Positions 23,436-33,764 of a stretch of DNA of 64,000 nucleotides are shown here, one piece after another (position 1 is the stretch's first letter; each line of letters opens with the position of its first letter). A model generated the notes under the pieces. The model searched no databases and was not told the origin of the DNA. It saw only the letters and a program-made list of their open reading frames with translations. The DNA lies in the NCBI GenBank assembly GCA_963853835.1, contig OY970823.1, positions 5,350,001 to 5,414,000 of the forward strand, written 5' to 3'. Origin of the DNA: Calendula officinalis. Its lineage: Eukaryota; Streptophyta; Magnoliopsida; Asterales; Asteraceae. The translations under genes were made by a program, and so were the position numbers.

Positions 23436-24709
23436 ATGATTGGAAAACAAGCAACAGCTGTTCTATATTCCTTACTTAAAGATGGTGAAAAACGACCCGT
23501 AGAAGAAATCATAACCGATTTCACCTTAAAAATCCCGCCTTCTTTACATCTCGAAATCTGTTCTGCACTTGTAATCCTTCTAGAAGACACACCAAAATTT
23601 CTAAAGTCAACAGAGCGTTTGGTTGCATTTGCATTACTTCATCACTCATATTCCTCAATCCAATCATCCCCAAATCCCTACATTTCATTACTCATAAATT
23701 CTGCAATCGCTGAAAAAACCGAAATTTCTGAAAAATCGTTCATCCTTCATTTGCTAAGTGGTAATAAAGATGTATTGAAATTATCATCTTCGGATTTTAT
23801 CAACAAATTTGATCCTTCAAATCATAGTTTTCCATCAATCGATCAGTTACAAAAAAGTACAATGACAAATCTCGACCCGACCCGTTTAATATATTCTTAC
23901 AAAACGTGGCAGTAAAAAATGTGATACCCGACCCGGATTTACCGGGCGGGTGTAAGGTCAATTCGCCCGAGTTTGACTTTCAGCCCGGGGTCAAACCAAG
24001 GATTGGAACCGGTAACCGAGAGGAAACGGTAACAGGCCTTCTAGAAGGTTCATCTTTGGAAGGGCTATACCCTCACTGGGCCCGACCTGTTCCACCTAGA
24101 CTCCCGGTTCTAGAAGGTGAGCTGGTTTGGGTCAACCCGGATAACAGTCACGAACCGCTTTGGGATTCGGGCATGTGTGCAGACACGAGCCGGGGTGCAG
24201 CGGTTCGTGAGCTGATTATCAAAGCATTAAAAGGCCCGTTAGCACCATCTCAACAAGAGCAAGTTTTACTCGAGCTCACTTCCGACCCGAAACTTGTGTA
24301 TCATTGCGGGTTAACCCCAAGAAAATTACCCGAATTAGTCGAGAATAACCCGTTAATAGCAGTTGAAGTTTTGATCAAATTAATGAATTCGGGTGAAATA
24401 TCCGAGTATTTTACGGTTCTTGTGAACATGGATATGAGTTTGCATAATCGGTTGACGACAGCTGTCGAATTACCAACTGAATTTGTGCATATGTACATAA
24501 CCAACTGTATATCGTCGTGTGAGAATATAAAGGATAAGTATATGCAGAATCGGTTGGTGAGATTGGTCTGTGTGTTCTTGCAGAGTTTGATCAGAAATAA
24601 GATAATCAACGTTCAGGATCTTTTCATTGAAGTTCAAGCGTTTTGTATCGAATTTTCTAGGATTCGGGAAGCCGCTGGTTTGTTTAGGCTTCTTAAAACA
24701 TTGGAATGA
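23436..24709 (+). pseudogene. CNOT11: CCR4-NOT complex subunit 11 (CNOT11), frame-disrupted copy
   Basis: CNOT11 is a subunit of the CCR4-NOT deadenylase, which shortens mRNA poly(A) tails in the cytoplasm; its C-terminal domain docks on the complex. The first frame (23436-about 23885) begins MIGKQATAVLYSLLKD and carries the N-terminal helical region. From about 23885 the homologous sequence continues one base out of phase (LQNVAVKNVIPDPDLPGG) through PVPPRLPVLEGELVWVNPD, NNPLIAVEVLIKLMNS and the very conserved C-terminal domain to TGA at 24707-24709. No GT...AG intron fits the join, so a one-base deletion (or assembly error) is likely. A second oddity is an in-frame loss of five residues (SMEVV in human) after MDMSLH. 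The rest is well preserved, so loss would be recent. No intron is seen in the coding part. Confidence 0.85.
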
Positions 24710-25341
24710 TTAGTGATATTGTTTATGCGTAAAGATTTGTAATGGATATTTGTTATCTTGTTTCTACAATCTTGAAAACTAGTGTAGTTAATAATACAAG
24801 AAAATGGTTGGAATTTAATTATTTGATCTCATAAAATTTACGACAATAGTTCCTAATAAATAATGTAATAGGACGTTTTATTGTATTGTAATTAATGTTT
24901 ACCGTTTTATTTTGTTTTGCGATGTATTTATGCGTCCTAACAAAATATTTTATACGACAAACATGAACGCCATGGTTTTGGTCGTCAAGAATAGATTTCA
25001 TTAATATTAATTGAATGTGTTTTAAGTTATATTTTTGAAATCTCGAACTTCATTAAATTTGGGAAATTGTGTTATTTCCAACTTATTTTGTATTGCATTC
25101 GTTAAACTTTGAAAGACATTTATATATATTTTGGTATCACGATAATCATATGCTATGTTTGTGTATACACATGACATCCGCGTCTTGTTCTTCCACAAAT
25201 TATTCTTGGCGAGTGTGACATTATCTTTGGCCATTGTTACATGTTTTATTCGTTAGCACTTTTAGAACGTGACAGGTGAGTTTTCACATCCTTTTTACTA
25301 TGTTTTTAAATGTTTTGAGAAGGGAAGCATATTAGTGTTTA
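24710..25341. other. CNOT11 3' region and intergenic
   Basis: No gene seen. The first 100 bases or so probably hold the 3' UTR of CNOT11; there is no poly(A) tract at its end that would argue for a retrocopy. Confidence 0.5.
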
Positions 25342-26070
25342 CTAGGTTAAGACCCATGCGATGCGGCGGCTGCGAACTATATATTCCTGGAGATTAAAAA
25401 GTCTATTGGTTACATATTCCTTATAACGAATACAATACATTAGCATGAAAACTGTGTATATAATAGAGGTAAAAGCAAGAATTAGCATTGGCGTTGAAAA
25501 GTTGTTCGATTACATGTTTTGAAGTATAATAACTCAAATGATCCATCTCCAAAGTTTCTTGTTATAAAACAATAAACCTAATTAAGTATAAAATACATGG
25601 AAGAAATGTATATTAATGTGTGTTACTCATCATGTAAAACCTCTCGCTACATCACGTTTGTTGTGTAAACTCCGTCGAGATTAATTTTTTTTGCTGGAGT
25701 TACCAATACTTTTGTATTGTCACGTGAAATTCCTCTTGAAAGGGCAACGTAAAGTTGCCCATACGAGAACACCGATTCCGGCAGATAAACGCCCACGTTT
25801 GGAATTGTTTGTCCTTGGGCTTTGTTGATTGTCATTGCAAAGTGTAGTCTAACCGGAAACTGTTTTCTTTTCAACTTGAAAGGAAACATGTCGGCTTCAG
25901 ATGAAGATAGAGGTATTCTTGGCAAGAAAACCATTTTTCCAGCATGCTGGCCAACGCCTATTTCCGCATCAATTAGGTTTGGCTCAAACTTTCTGCATAT
26001 AACTGTTTGTGCGAAAACACTAACTCTTTTTTTTAAAGTCCAACTTTTAACTGACATTGACTCTTATTAA
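25342..26070 (-). mobile_element. Helitron fragment with 3' terminus (element D)
   Basis: The minus strand carries the C-terminal end of a Helitron helicase, followed about 300 bases on by a Helitron-like 3' end: the motif CCGCCGCATCGC and then CCTAGT, with CTAG at 25345-25342. The hairpin is partly decayed. No 5' terminus was found next to it, so this is a truncated copy. Confidence 0.65.
25647..26057 (-). pseudogene. Helitron Pif1-like helicase, C-terminal fragment
   Basis: 136 residues cover the last helicase motifs: PFKLKRKQFPVRLHFAMTIN followed by KAQGQTIPNVGVYLPESVF and then QLYVALSRG (motifs V and VI). Helitron helicases unwind DNA during rolling-circle-like transposition. The HUH nuclease and the Walker motifs are missing, so this is a remnant, in the same orientation as the other Helitrons here. 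Its counterpart in the large Helitron is at 28376-28732. Confidence 0.85.
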
Positions 26071-26599
26071 TAGTCATAGCACATAAATTTTTCTTCTTTT
26101 AAACATAAATCAGATGGAGTCAAAGACAACCTTAATAAAAAAAAAGTATGTAATTCTACATTACCAAAATATTTTAAATTTTAAATTAATACCCACCAAA
26201 TTGAAATGTGACCTACCTATTAGCCAATGGGATAACATATTTTGTATTGTATCTCTGTTATTTTTAATTTGAATTATATATTTTATGCCGCAAAATTATT
26301 ATATGGAGCTGAAAAGATGCAGCTAATGAAGTTATTTTTTATTGTATCTCTGTTATTTTTAATTTGAATTATAATTTAATGTGGTAAAAAACAATAGGTG
26401 GAATTATTGTTTACCACCGTTGTTCCATGTACGTGGAATTCCTTAGTAAGCTGCTTCGCACAAGCTGTATTAAAATAACCGTTTTTAATTAAGTTGGTTC
26501 TTTTAAATATTGGAGGGATTTATGAGGAATTACCAACTGTCTTGCTGAAAAGGGGTCCACCCGTCCACTAAGAAGTTTTCTTTTACTTCGTATCATAAT
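26071..26599. other. AT-rich spacer with a 36 bp direct repeat
   Basis: No gene. The words TTGTATCTCTGTTATTTTTA and TTTGAATTATA occur twice about 98 bases apart (near 26243 and 26341). Confidence 0.5.
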
Positions 26600-27560
26600 T
26601 AAGTAGGGTACCCGCGCAATGCGGCGACGAGTACCCAGAAACTATATTTCGCAGCAAGCAAGTGTTGTTCGTATACACGTTTTTTCCAACAATAATTGTG
26701 TAAATGAATGAATTTTTCGTTTTTAAAAATTCTAGTTAGTCATGATTATCATCACCAACATAATATTACATTCAAGTTCAACAAAGTTCATGCCGGAAAC
26801 GGGTCAATATGAAAATTCCAGAAACGGGTCAAACAATAAGTTTGGATTTACTCCATTACATTATCCTAAACATGATCAAAAGTAGGCATGCGTGATCAAA
26901 AGTAGGCATGTGCACAGTCCAGGAACCAGACCGAACCGCTTGGAACCGACAATTGAAAATACCCAATTTAAAAGACCGAGAACCAAACCGATTTGGACCG
27001 GTTCAGATCGATTTGGACCGGATGGTACCGCATGTTAAAGAGCTTGGCTGCTGCAAGCCTGCATGCTGTTGGCTTATTAATAAAACACTGCACAATAACA
27101 AACACAAACAATTCAATACCATATTATAGTTTCTACGTATTTGTTTGTTAATAGTTTTAAGTAATTTCTAGTTTGAGGTAAGCAGTTATCTCTTACAAGA
27201 TACTTTGACATAAGTATTTTAGAAAGGTCAAATGGGTCAAAAGGTGCTTGAAAGTGTAAGTTAATGCATAAATCATTAAATTAAAAAAATATTAGCTTAC
27301 TATTGAAATAATATAACTTTTATAATAATATTTGACACAATCCTCATTATAAAGAGGTTTAATTTAGACTTCAATGCAGCTGTTATTAGAGATATAAAGT
27401 TGTTCAGCTGTTAAGAAACACTCAAATTTATTAAATTAATACCATAAATGTTATTGTATTGTAATCGAAATGGCACCAAGTTTCAACTACACATTGTGAA
27501 ACATAAGCTGTGTTTGACTTTGATTATGCGAACTTAAAAGCAAATATAAAGTACAGGTTA

Positions 27561-27760
27561 CCCTGCATCCATAAAACGATAGAGTAACTGCTGTAAAGAA
27601 GGCATTTGTTCCAATAGTTCTTCACGTTCTAGATCCCTTGTTCTGCTATAACCCTGCATTTATAAGGAATTTACAAAACACATGATTAATTAGTTAATTA
27701 CCTTATTATCTTGACCTTGTTCAACTTCGATATCATACTTCAAAACCCTAGCAGGTCTCG
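27561..27760 (-). pseudogene. Captured fragment of an ANTH-domain clathrin assembly protein gene
   Basis: The minus strand reads VLKYDIEVEQGQDNK up to a splice donor (27702/27701), a 48-base GT...AG intron, then GYSRTRDLEREELLEQMPSL followed by QQLLYRFMDAG and a TAA. This matches part of the ANTH domain of plant AP180-like clathrin assembly proteins, which recruit clathrin at membranes during endocytosis. Only about 45 codons remain, with no start or downstream exons. The fragment lies between the two ends of Helitron A, in the same orientation, which fits gene capture. A short partial duplication of the first exon words (ATGAAGTATGATATCGA) lies just upstream. Confidence 0.65.
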
Positions 27761-28029
27761 AGATTGTCGATATCATACTTCATAGCCGTCGACCCATTAC
27801 AGATGAACAAAGCACAATGCTCTAAATAATAGCCTAATCGGGGCGTATGAAACGCTTACAATCGATTGCCTGAAATCACGTACGAGAATCACGCAAAGAA
27901 TGGTTTTGGGGAAAAGTAGAAAGTGAATGAATCACGCATGCAATATGCATATTAAATTTAGGTGGTTTAAAAAGAGAACCCGAGTGGACAGTTAGTTATA
28001 TTAAGTTTACGAAATATAGTAACCAAATT

Positions 28030-28100
28030 GCTTATAGCCTAGTCGTAAGCTTCCTGTCTGGGGCACCTGTCCACCCGGGATCGAATCTCGGCAGTAGTGA
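28030..28100 (+). repeat. Degenerate tRNA-like unit in the 5' region of Helitron A
   Basis: Matches the better preserved unit at 54105-54172. The A-box word is TAGCCTAGTCG and the B-box word GGATCGAATCTC; both carry substitutions. Confidence 0.5.
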
Positions 28101-28225
28101 TTTTAAATTTTAATTTTAATGTGGGTTTGGGCATTGCTAAAAATAGAAGGGTTGAAATTCAGACTTCCTCTTTTAGAAATGTGCAATCTCCATTTTAAAG
28201 TAGTATATTTAATACTAGCTTCATA

Positions 28226-28245
28226 ACCCGCCCATTAGGGCGGGT
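28226..28245 (-). other. Helitron 3' subterminal hairpin
   Basis: A perfect 8 bp stem (ACCCGCCC/GGGCGGGT) with a TAAT loop lies 7 bases before the terminal CTAG on the minus strand. This is the canonical Helitron transposition terminator signal. Confidence 0.88.
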
Positions 28246-28375
28246 ATGCATCAAACTTTATTACGTGAGAAAATACCAATACATATTAATAATTTTTAAA
28301 AATGACATAATAATGATGTTTTTTTTAAGATGATTTGGTCTCAATTCGATACATGAAGAAATGTTACATAAAAAT

Positions 28376-30215
28376 TTACAAACGAAATAAAACTTCTTTG
28401 TAAACGACATTTGCTGTTGAATTAGTGTAATTCCCATCTGTGTCACAACAAATGACCTTCAATCCGTTCTTGTTCTTAACTCGTGATACAGCCACATAAA
28501 GCTGGCAATGTGAGAATACCGGTTTTTGCATAAACAAACCAACCTGAGACAACGTCCGTCCTTGACTTTTATTAATGGTCATAGCAAAGCATACCTGAAC
28601 AGGAAACTGCCTCCGATTCAATTTGAAAGGCATCTTGTTGTCGGAAGGGCTAATCACCATTCGAGGGATAGCGTAAATTGTACCCACCTTGCCGCCAGAT
28701 ATGATTTTACCCTCGATTATATTTACCCCCATTCATAATATCTAAAGCCTCGTTCCGTTGCACAATCCAGCTTTCTGATCAATATTACGCATACACATTA
28801 CCGGAGCGCCGATCTTTAACTTCAAAATATGCTGCGGGACACCTGACATTTTTATACTATTAAGAAAGTCAGTGGTGTAAAGATCAAGGTTAAACATAGT
28901 ATCATCTTCATCTGCAGCGGAAACAGAGTCTGATGACTCGTACGTCTTTTCTTCTCCGGGAATTAAAGAAAGCATACGTTCGTTTATGAGGTCAACCATT
29001 TCGTGCATGGGAGCAAGAATGGCTCTATCTTGAAAAAAGCCGCGTTGCCATAAATTATCCAGCAAATGAGGGTATGTTTCTCGAATAATGGCCCCAACGT
29101 TATCATCAGAAGCTGGAACCAGCATGTTGTCCGGGAACTCTACTGACGATTCACCATCATTTTCACCACCTGTGTTTAAATAATTAGAAAAAAGTGGATA
29201 TCATTAAAAAATATAGCGGGACGGTTTTTAGTGCATAAGTAAATTAAATACACACCTATAGTGTCGTTGCCAATATCGAGTATCCAATCTGCAAATTCCT
29301 TTATTTCTTTTCTTTCAACCTCAGATGCTCCCGAACCCAGCCTCATGTTTACTGTTAAATTCAATACAGTGCAGTGGTCCCAAAGATATGACGCATTGAT
29401 AGTCGCATGAACCACATCTTGCCTACAGCCGTTTGGAATAACAGGAAGAATCTGCCAAAAATCACCACCAAACAAAACAACTTTTCCACCAAAAACAGCT
29501 TTTGACGGTGTCGAAGTGTCCTGCCTGCATATGTCTCTCAGAGTTCTATCAAAAGCCTCGAAACAATATCTGTTAATCATTGGTGCCTCGTCCCAGATAA
29601 TTAGCTTTGCTTTTCGTATCAACTCAGCAAGGTCACCGTCAGCTGATATGTGGCACAACGAATCTTCCACCATATTTATAGGAATTGCAAACCTGGAAAG
29701 AATGTAAAATTAGCAATTTATATCAAAAGTAAAAAATTAAATATTATAATGTTGTGTTCGAGTATAATAAGTACGTGCAAACCTGGAATGAGCCGTCCTA
29801 CCACCGTCCAACAAAAGGGCCGCAATACCACTTGATGCAACATTAAAAACTATTGACCCTTGGGAACGTAATGCAGCAGACATAGTTTTGTACATGTAAG
29901 TCTTCCCAGTACCACCGTAACCATATACGAAGAACATTCCACCCTTTTCATTATTAACGGCGTCCATGACTATTCTGCAGATACGTTTCTGCTCTGATGT
30001 AATGCTGGCATAAAGAGTTTGATGCTGATCGCGGAGTTCATCTCTGTTGTACGATTCCTCGTCATATATTAACCGGTTGTAATTATCCATCGTGTACATT
30101 TCATCCGGATATGGCATGTTTGAAAAAGACTTCAAACTCTTGTTATTACAAAGGAGCATGTGTTCAATATATGTAAGACATATATTCATCCTTTTTGTGT
30201 CAGAAAGTTGTAAAT
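28376..30215 (-). pseudogene. Helitron B helicase (Pif1-like) exons
   Basis: Minus-strand exons: 30215-29783, 29692-29256, 29169-28743 and a continuation to 28376, separated by clean GT...AG introns (90 and 86 bases). Walker A is VYGYGGTGKTYMYKTM, Walker B is IIWDEAPMI, and GGDFWQILPVIP and NMRLGS follow. Later motifs are APMHEMVDLIN, GAPVMCMRNID, and CFAMTINKSQGRTL with QLYVAVSRV. The protein would unwind DNA ahead of the Rep nuclease. After CNGTRL an in-frame TAG and a frame change (about 28740) break the last exon. All motifs are still recognisable. Confidence 0.88.
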
Positions 30216-30311
30216 CTGCAAATGTTATAAGATAAAATAATGTTCAGAATAAATAAATTATTAAACCAAAAAGTAGCGATTAAACTGAATGAGATGTTTT
30301 TTCAATATTAC

Positions 30312-32183
30312 ATGGATCGTTACGCTTCCTTCTTTCAACGTTTAACACATCCTCTGCCAAAACATGCCAAGTTAGTTCCCAGACAAAGTCGGGACGAGAC
30401 ATACTATCAGTCATGAGGAGCATGACAAAAAAAGAACGCAGATAATCACCCATTCCCTAAAAACTTGCTCCCAACAACCCATCAACGTATTCCTTGTCGT
30501 CCTGTAGGAGCCCACGGGCAAAACACGCATCTCTATATGACGGATAAATAACACCGTGCCATTCCTTGAGATCATCCCAGCTTCTCGGACCTTCCACCTT
30601 GTTTAGTAATACACGTAAATAATAAAGTTCACCCCATGAGGGCGGGACATGATGTATACGGCCAAGTGTATTTCCTCTTTGTCTTTTGTTCCAAATGCGT
30701 TGCTGCTGATTCCAAACGTAAAACTGGGGGATCTCAACATAAAGGAGTTTATGAGCGTCTAGATCTCTCTCGTTTAGTTCCATCCATGCTATAAACTTTG
30801 TTTCGTTAACAGATGACTTATCTAACGCGTAATCAATACTTTCCCTTGCATCAAAGATTACAGGCTGTTCATTCTCTAAATGGAAAGGCAACCGTTCGAC
30901 TGACGGTGTCCTTTTATGTATATCAAACTGAAATATACGCCAGGTTGCCTCACACGCTGAAAGATACCTACAATCATAATAATCTTTTATTTCGTCTATC
31001 TCTTCGCCCTCCACAGCAACAGTAACCCTGTCTCGCCCTTTGTTGACATACTTAAACAGATATTTTATGGAACCAATTTGGTTGCACCATTCTACGTTTA
31101 TATGGGACTGGTATTTCCTCAGCAGACCTGGATTGTAGGGCACGACATAACCATTGTGCAAATCAATTCCACGTTTCCTTATAGTGTTTCCGTCATTTCT
31201 CCTCTTATAGATTGCATATCCATTGTCATCGATGACAATTGTCTCGTTAAACTGTTTTGGGAATTTTTTTCGTACATTTGAAATTGACAGTGCAAGGGCA
31301 TCTTGGATTTTCAGCACCGCACGGGCCATGCATCATCTGATCGGTCACTATCTGGTATAATTCCGGATCCTGTTCTTTGTCGGGTATCTCTGCTGATATA
31401 AATTCATCTATTTTTGATGCAGCAGTTATCTTGTCTTGTGCCTCAAGCCACAATAATATGTGGCAATGTGGAAGCCCCTCTTTTGGAACTCAATGGTGTA
31501 AACAACTGCGATTTAGAAAAAAAATAAATTAATTAAATCATATATATTTATGTTTATACGTTTAAATATAAATTGTAAGTATATGTGTTGGATTTTTACC
31601 TCCTTTTACGTGGCCAAAAGTATGATTTTCCTTGAAATCTTTTAGGAGGCAGTCTAGCTTGATTTTGAACACTCTAGATATAATATCCGGACGATCTTCA
31701 GATTTCAAACCTTTCTTGGCCATTTCACGGGCAATCTCAGGCCAATTAGGGTTACACGTGAATGTTATGAATAAATGAGGATAACCGTAAAACTTACATA
31801 TCGTCATGGCGTCTAAATAGTTCTGCATCATATACCTTGGACTCCCGGTAAATGACGACGGTAGCACATACTTTTTACCACGTAATACATTACCATTATC
31901 CTGATTTTGCGCCAATATGGACAATTTCGCATACGTCTCAGTTCTTAAATCTTTTTGCTGCGTTTTAATGTATCTCATCCTCTCAGCCTCAACCATTGTC
32001 AATGCGTCGGTACAAAATTGCTGTAACAATCGCCTACCACTGAGTATCATCGAGAACCGATTTCTCCTGTCTTGCAATCGGTAAGCGAACCACTCCCTCA
32101 TTGACACTCGCGTGCCTTTATTTTTTTCATTAAAGTCAGTAACGCCTTGTTGGTAGACATCAGTACGATACCCATCTTCTGCA
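30312..32183 (-). pseudogene. Helitron B Rep (HUH endonuclease) region
   Basis: Minus-strand exons 32183-31607 and 31515-30312. The first holds the Helitron N-terminal domain with Rep motif 1 (HLFITFTCNPNWPEI). The second holds the HUH metal-binding motif (LPHCHILLW, near 31470-31440) and the catalytic-Tyr region (YLFKYVNKG). This nuclease nicks and joins element ends. Breaks: one G missing just before the HUH motif (31475-31478), a frameshift in an A-run near 31262-31268, and an in-frame TAG at about 30460. The reading stops at 32183 because a copia element is inserted there; homology resumes at 40231. Confidence 0.87.
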
Positions 32184-32893
32184 TGTAGGAAAACCTTGTA
32201 GTATTCACATGGCGGAACTTGAATACCACATTACTGGATCTCTACTAATCAATGAGATCACGAGAAAGAGAAGATGATGAACATTACCTTTAGATAGCTA
32301 AAGAAGTGATCCACCTATACTGCACCACCTGGACACGCTGCAAGACCGCGTTGTACCAACAAAGCAACACACAAAGACTTGTGTGTGTGTGTGTGTGTGT
32401 GAGCTCGGTCGAACTCGAACCCAAAAAACCGAAGAACCCTATGGGGTTCTTCCTTCGTTCGTACGGCCGAAAGAGAGAGAGGGAGAGGTTTAGGGTTTTA
32501 GGTGATATGAAAAGTGTAACTTAAAACCCTTACACAAGCCTTCTATTTATAAGGCTAGATGTTACAGTTTAGTCCTTGGAGTTTAATTATGATTAATCTC
32601 ATAATTAAACTTCCTATTAACACTTTAAACCCTTAGACTTTTACTAGTTAATTAATCAACTATTAATTAACTGTGCGTTAAATACTTAACCTAATATTTA
32701 ACCATCCTCATAAATAATAATTAACTTATTATCATTTATTCTCTTCTCTATAATTAACTTAACTAGTTAATTATATCACACAACTTACTTTATTCGGTTA
32801 TCCATTATTGGGGGTGTAGTGGTGTGACCCTTTAGTGTCTTATAACATTGGACACGGTGACACGTGTACTTATCTGTGCACATAAATCCTTCA
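32184..32893 (-). repeat. 3' LTR of copia element in Helitron B
   Basis: 710 bp, TGTAGGAAAA to ATCCTTCA on the plus strand. It contains a long GT run (about 32380-32402) absent at that length from the other LTR. Confidence 0.95.
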
Positions 32894-33764
32894 GACTCCC
32901 ACTTGTGCAAGTTAAGAAACACTTTCTGATCATCGTTGGCCTAAAGCGGTCCCTAGCCAGACATTTAGGATAACCAGGTTATAAGAACTCTTACGTCCAG
33001 AGATAATATTCATAAAATGAATAACACTAACAGATTTTCCTTTCGCATCACGATATTTCTTAATTTGAGTAATAAACATGGAGCAGGGATCTTGTTCTAT
33101 ATACTCGAATTTTCTCGACTCTGATTTCGACTTTCTGCGGTAACGGATTACCGAATGATCTAATCATTCTCCGAGCGCGGCCACGCATTTCAGTAGTCTT
33201 AATCGTCGAGCGGCCATGAAATATCTCTTCTAGTTAAAGAAGGTGCAAATTCCATCTTGACATTTGCGTTATCTTGCCCACGACTTCCGCTGTCTTAGTC
33301 AAGTTCCTTATGATCACCCCTTTTACGGTGTGACGGTAGATAAATGTTAAAGATCAGAATTCATCGTGCCTCAAACCAAACTGTCTCAGGTCAGAGGACA
33401 TCTACTCGAAATTAGTCATGCTTGAGCTCCATGAAGTAATCTCGATCTTTTGGTCACGTCTAATGTTTAGCAAACTCTGTAAACATCTATGAATATTTAT
33501 TTTAACAACCCTTGTTTCTCTATTCAATAACTATGAAATAGATAAATATTCATAATGGTATTAACTCTTGAATCTAGCTCCCACTAAATTCAAGCAACCA
33601 CAGACAATTTAGATACTCAAAAACTTTGTGTATCTAGGATAGGTTTAAAACATGTTAAGAATAGACAATGTGAAAATATTACGTAAAACTTTCTATTTAA
33701 ATCCCACGAAATGTTATTACATAATGTATCGATTTCAAACATGTCTATGAATCTAATCAAAATA
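32894..33764 (-). other. 3' untranslated region of the copia element
   Basis: About 870 bases between the pol stop and the 3' LTR with no coding sequence; it ends in the polypurine tract next to the LTR. Confidence 0.7.

Larger units (their letters stand above)
26600..28214 (-). mobile_element. Non-autonomous Helitron A carrying a gene fragment
   Basis: The 5' end (minus strand, 28214 downward) reads ATACTACTTTAAAATGG with downstream sequence matching the 5' end of the large Helitron at 54298 over roughly 200 bases. The 3' end near 26600 matches the 3' end of the small Helitron C (GCGCGGGTACCC preceded by CGCCGCATT); its CTAG has decayed to CTTA. The canonical TC start is mutated. Between the ends lie an ANTH-domain gene fragment, an ACCGA-rich patch (26920-27030) and a tRNA-like unit. 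Confidence 0.65.

Noticed and set aside
23436..24709. Processed retrocopy of CNOT11
   Set aside because: The coding part has no intron, but there is no poly(A) tract and a likely 5' UTR intron with a donor is present; not enough evidence, left as an open alternative.
26908..27129. 73-codon plus-strand frame
   Set aside because: It lies over an ACCGA-rich hAT-like patch inside Helitron A and has no protein features.
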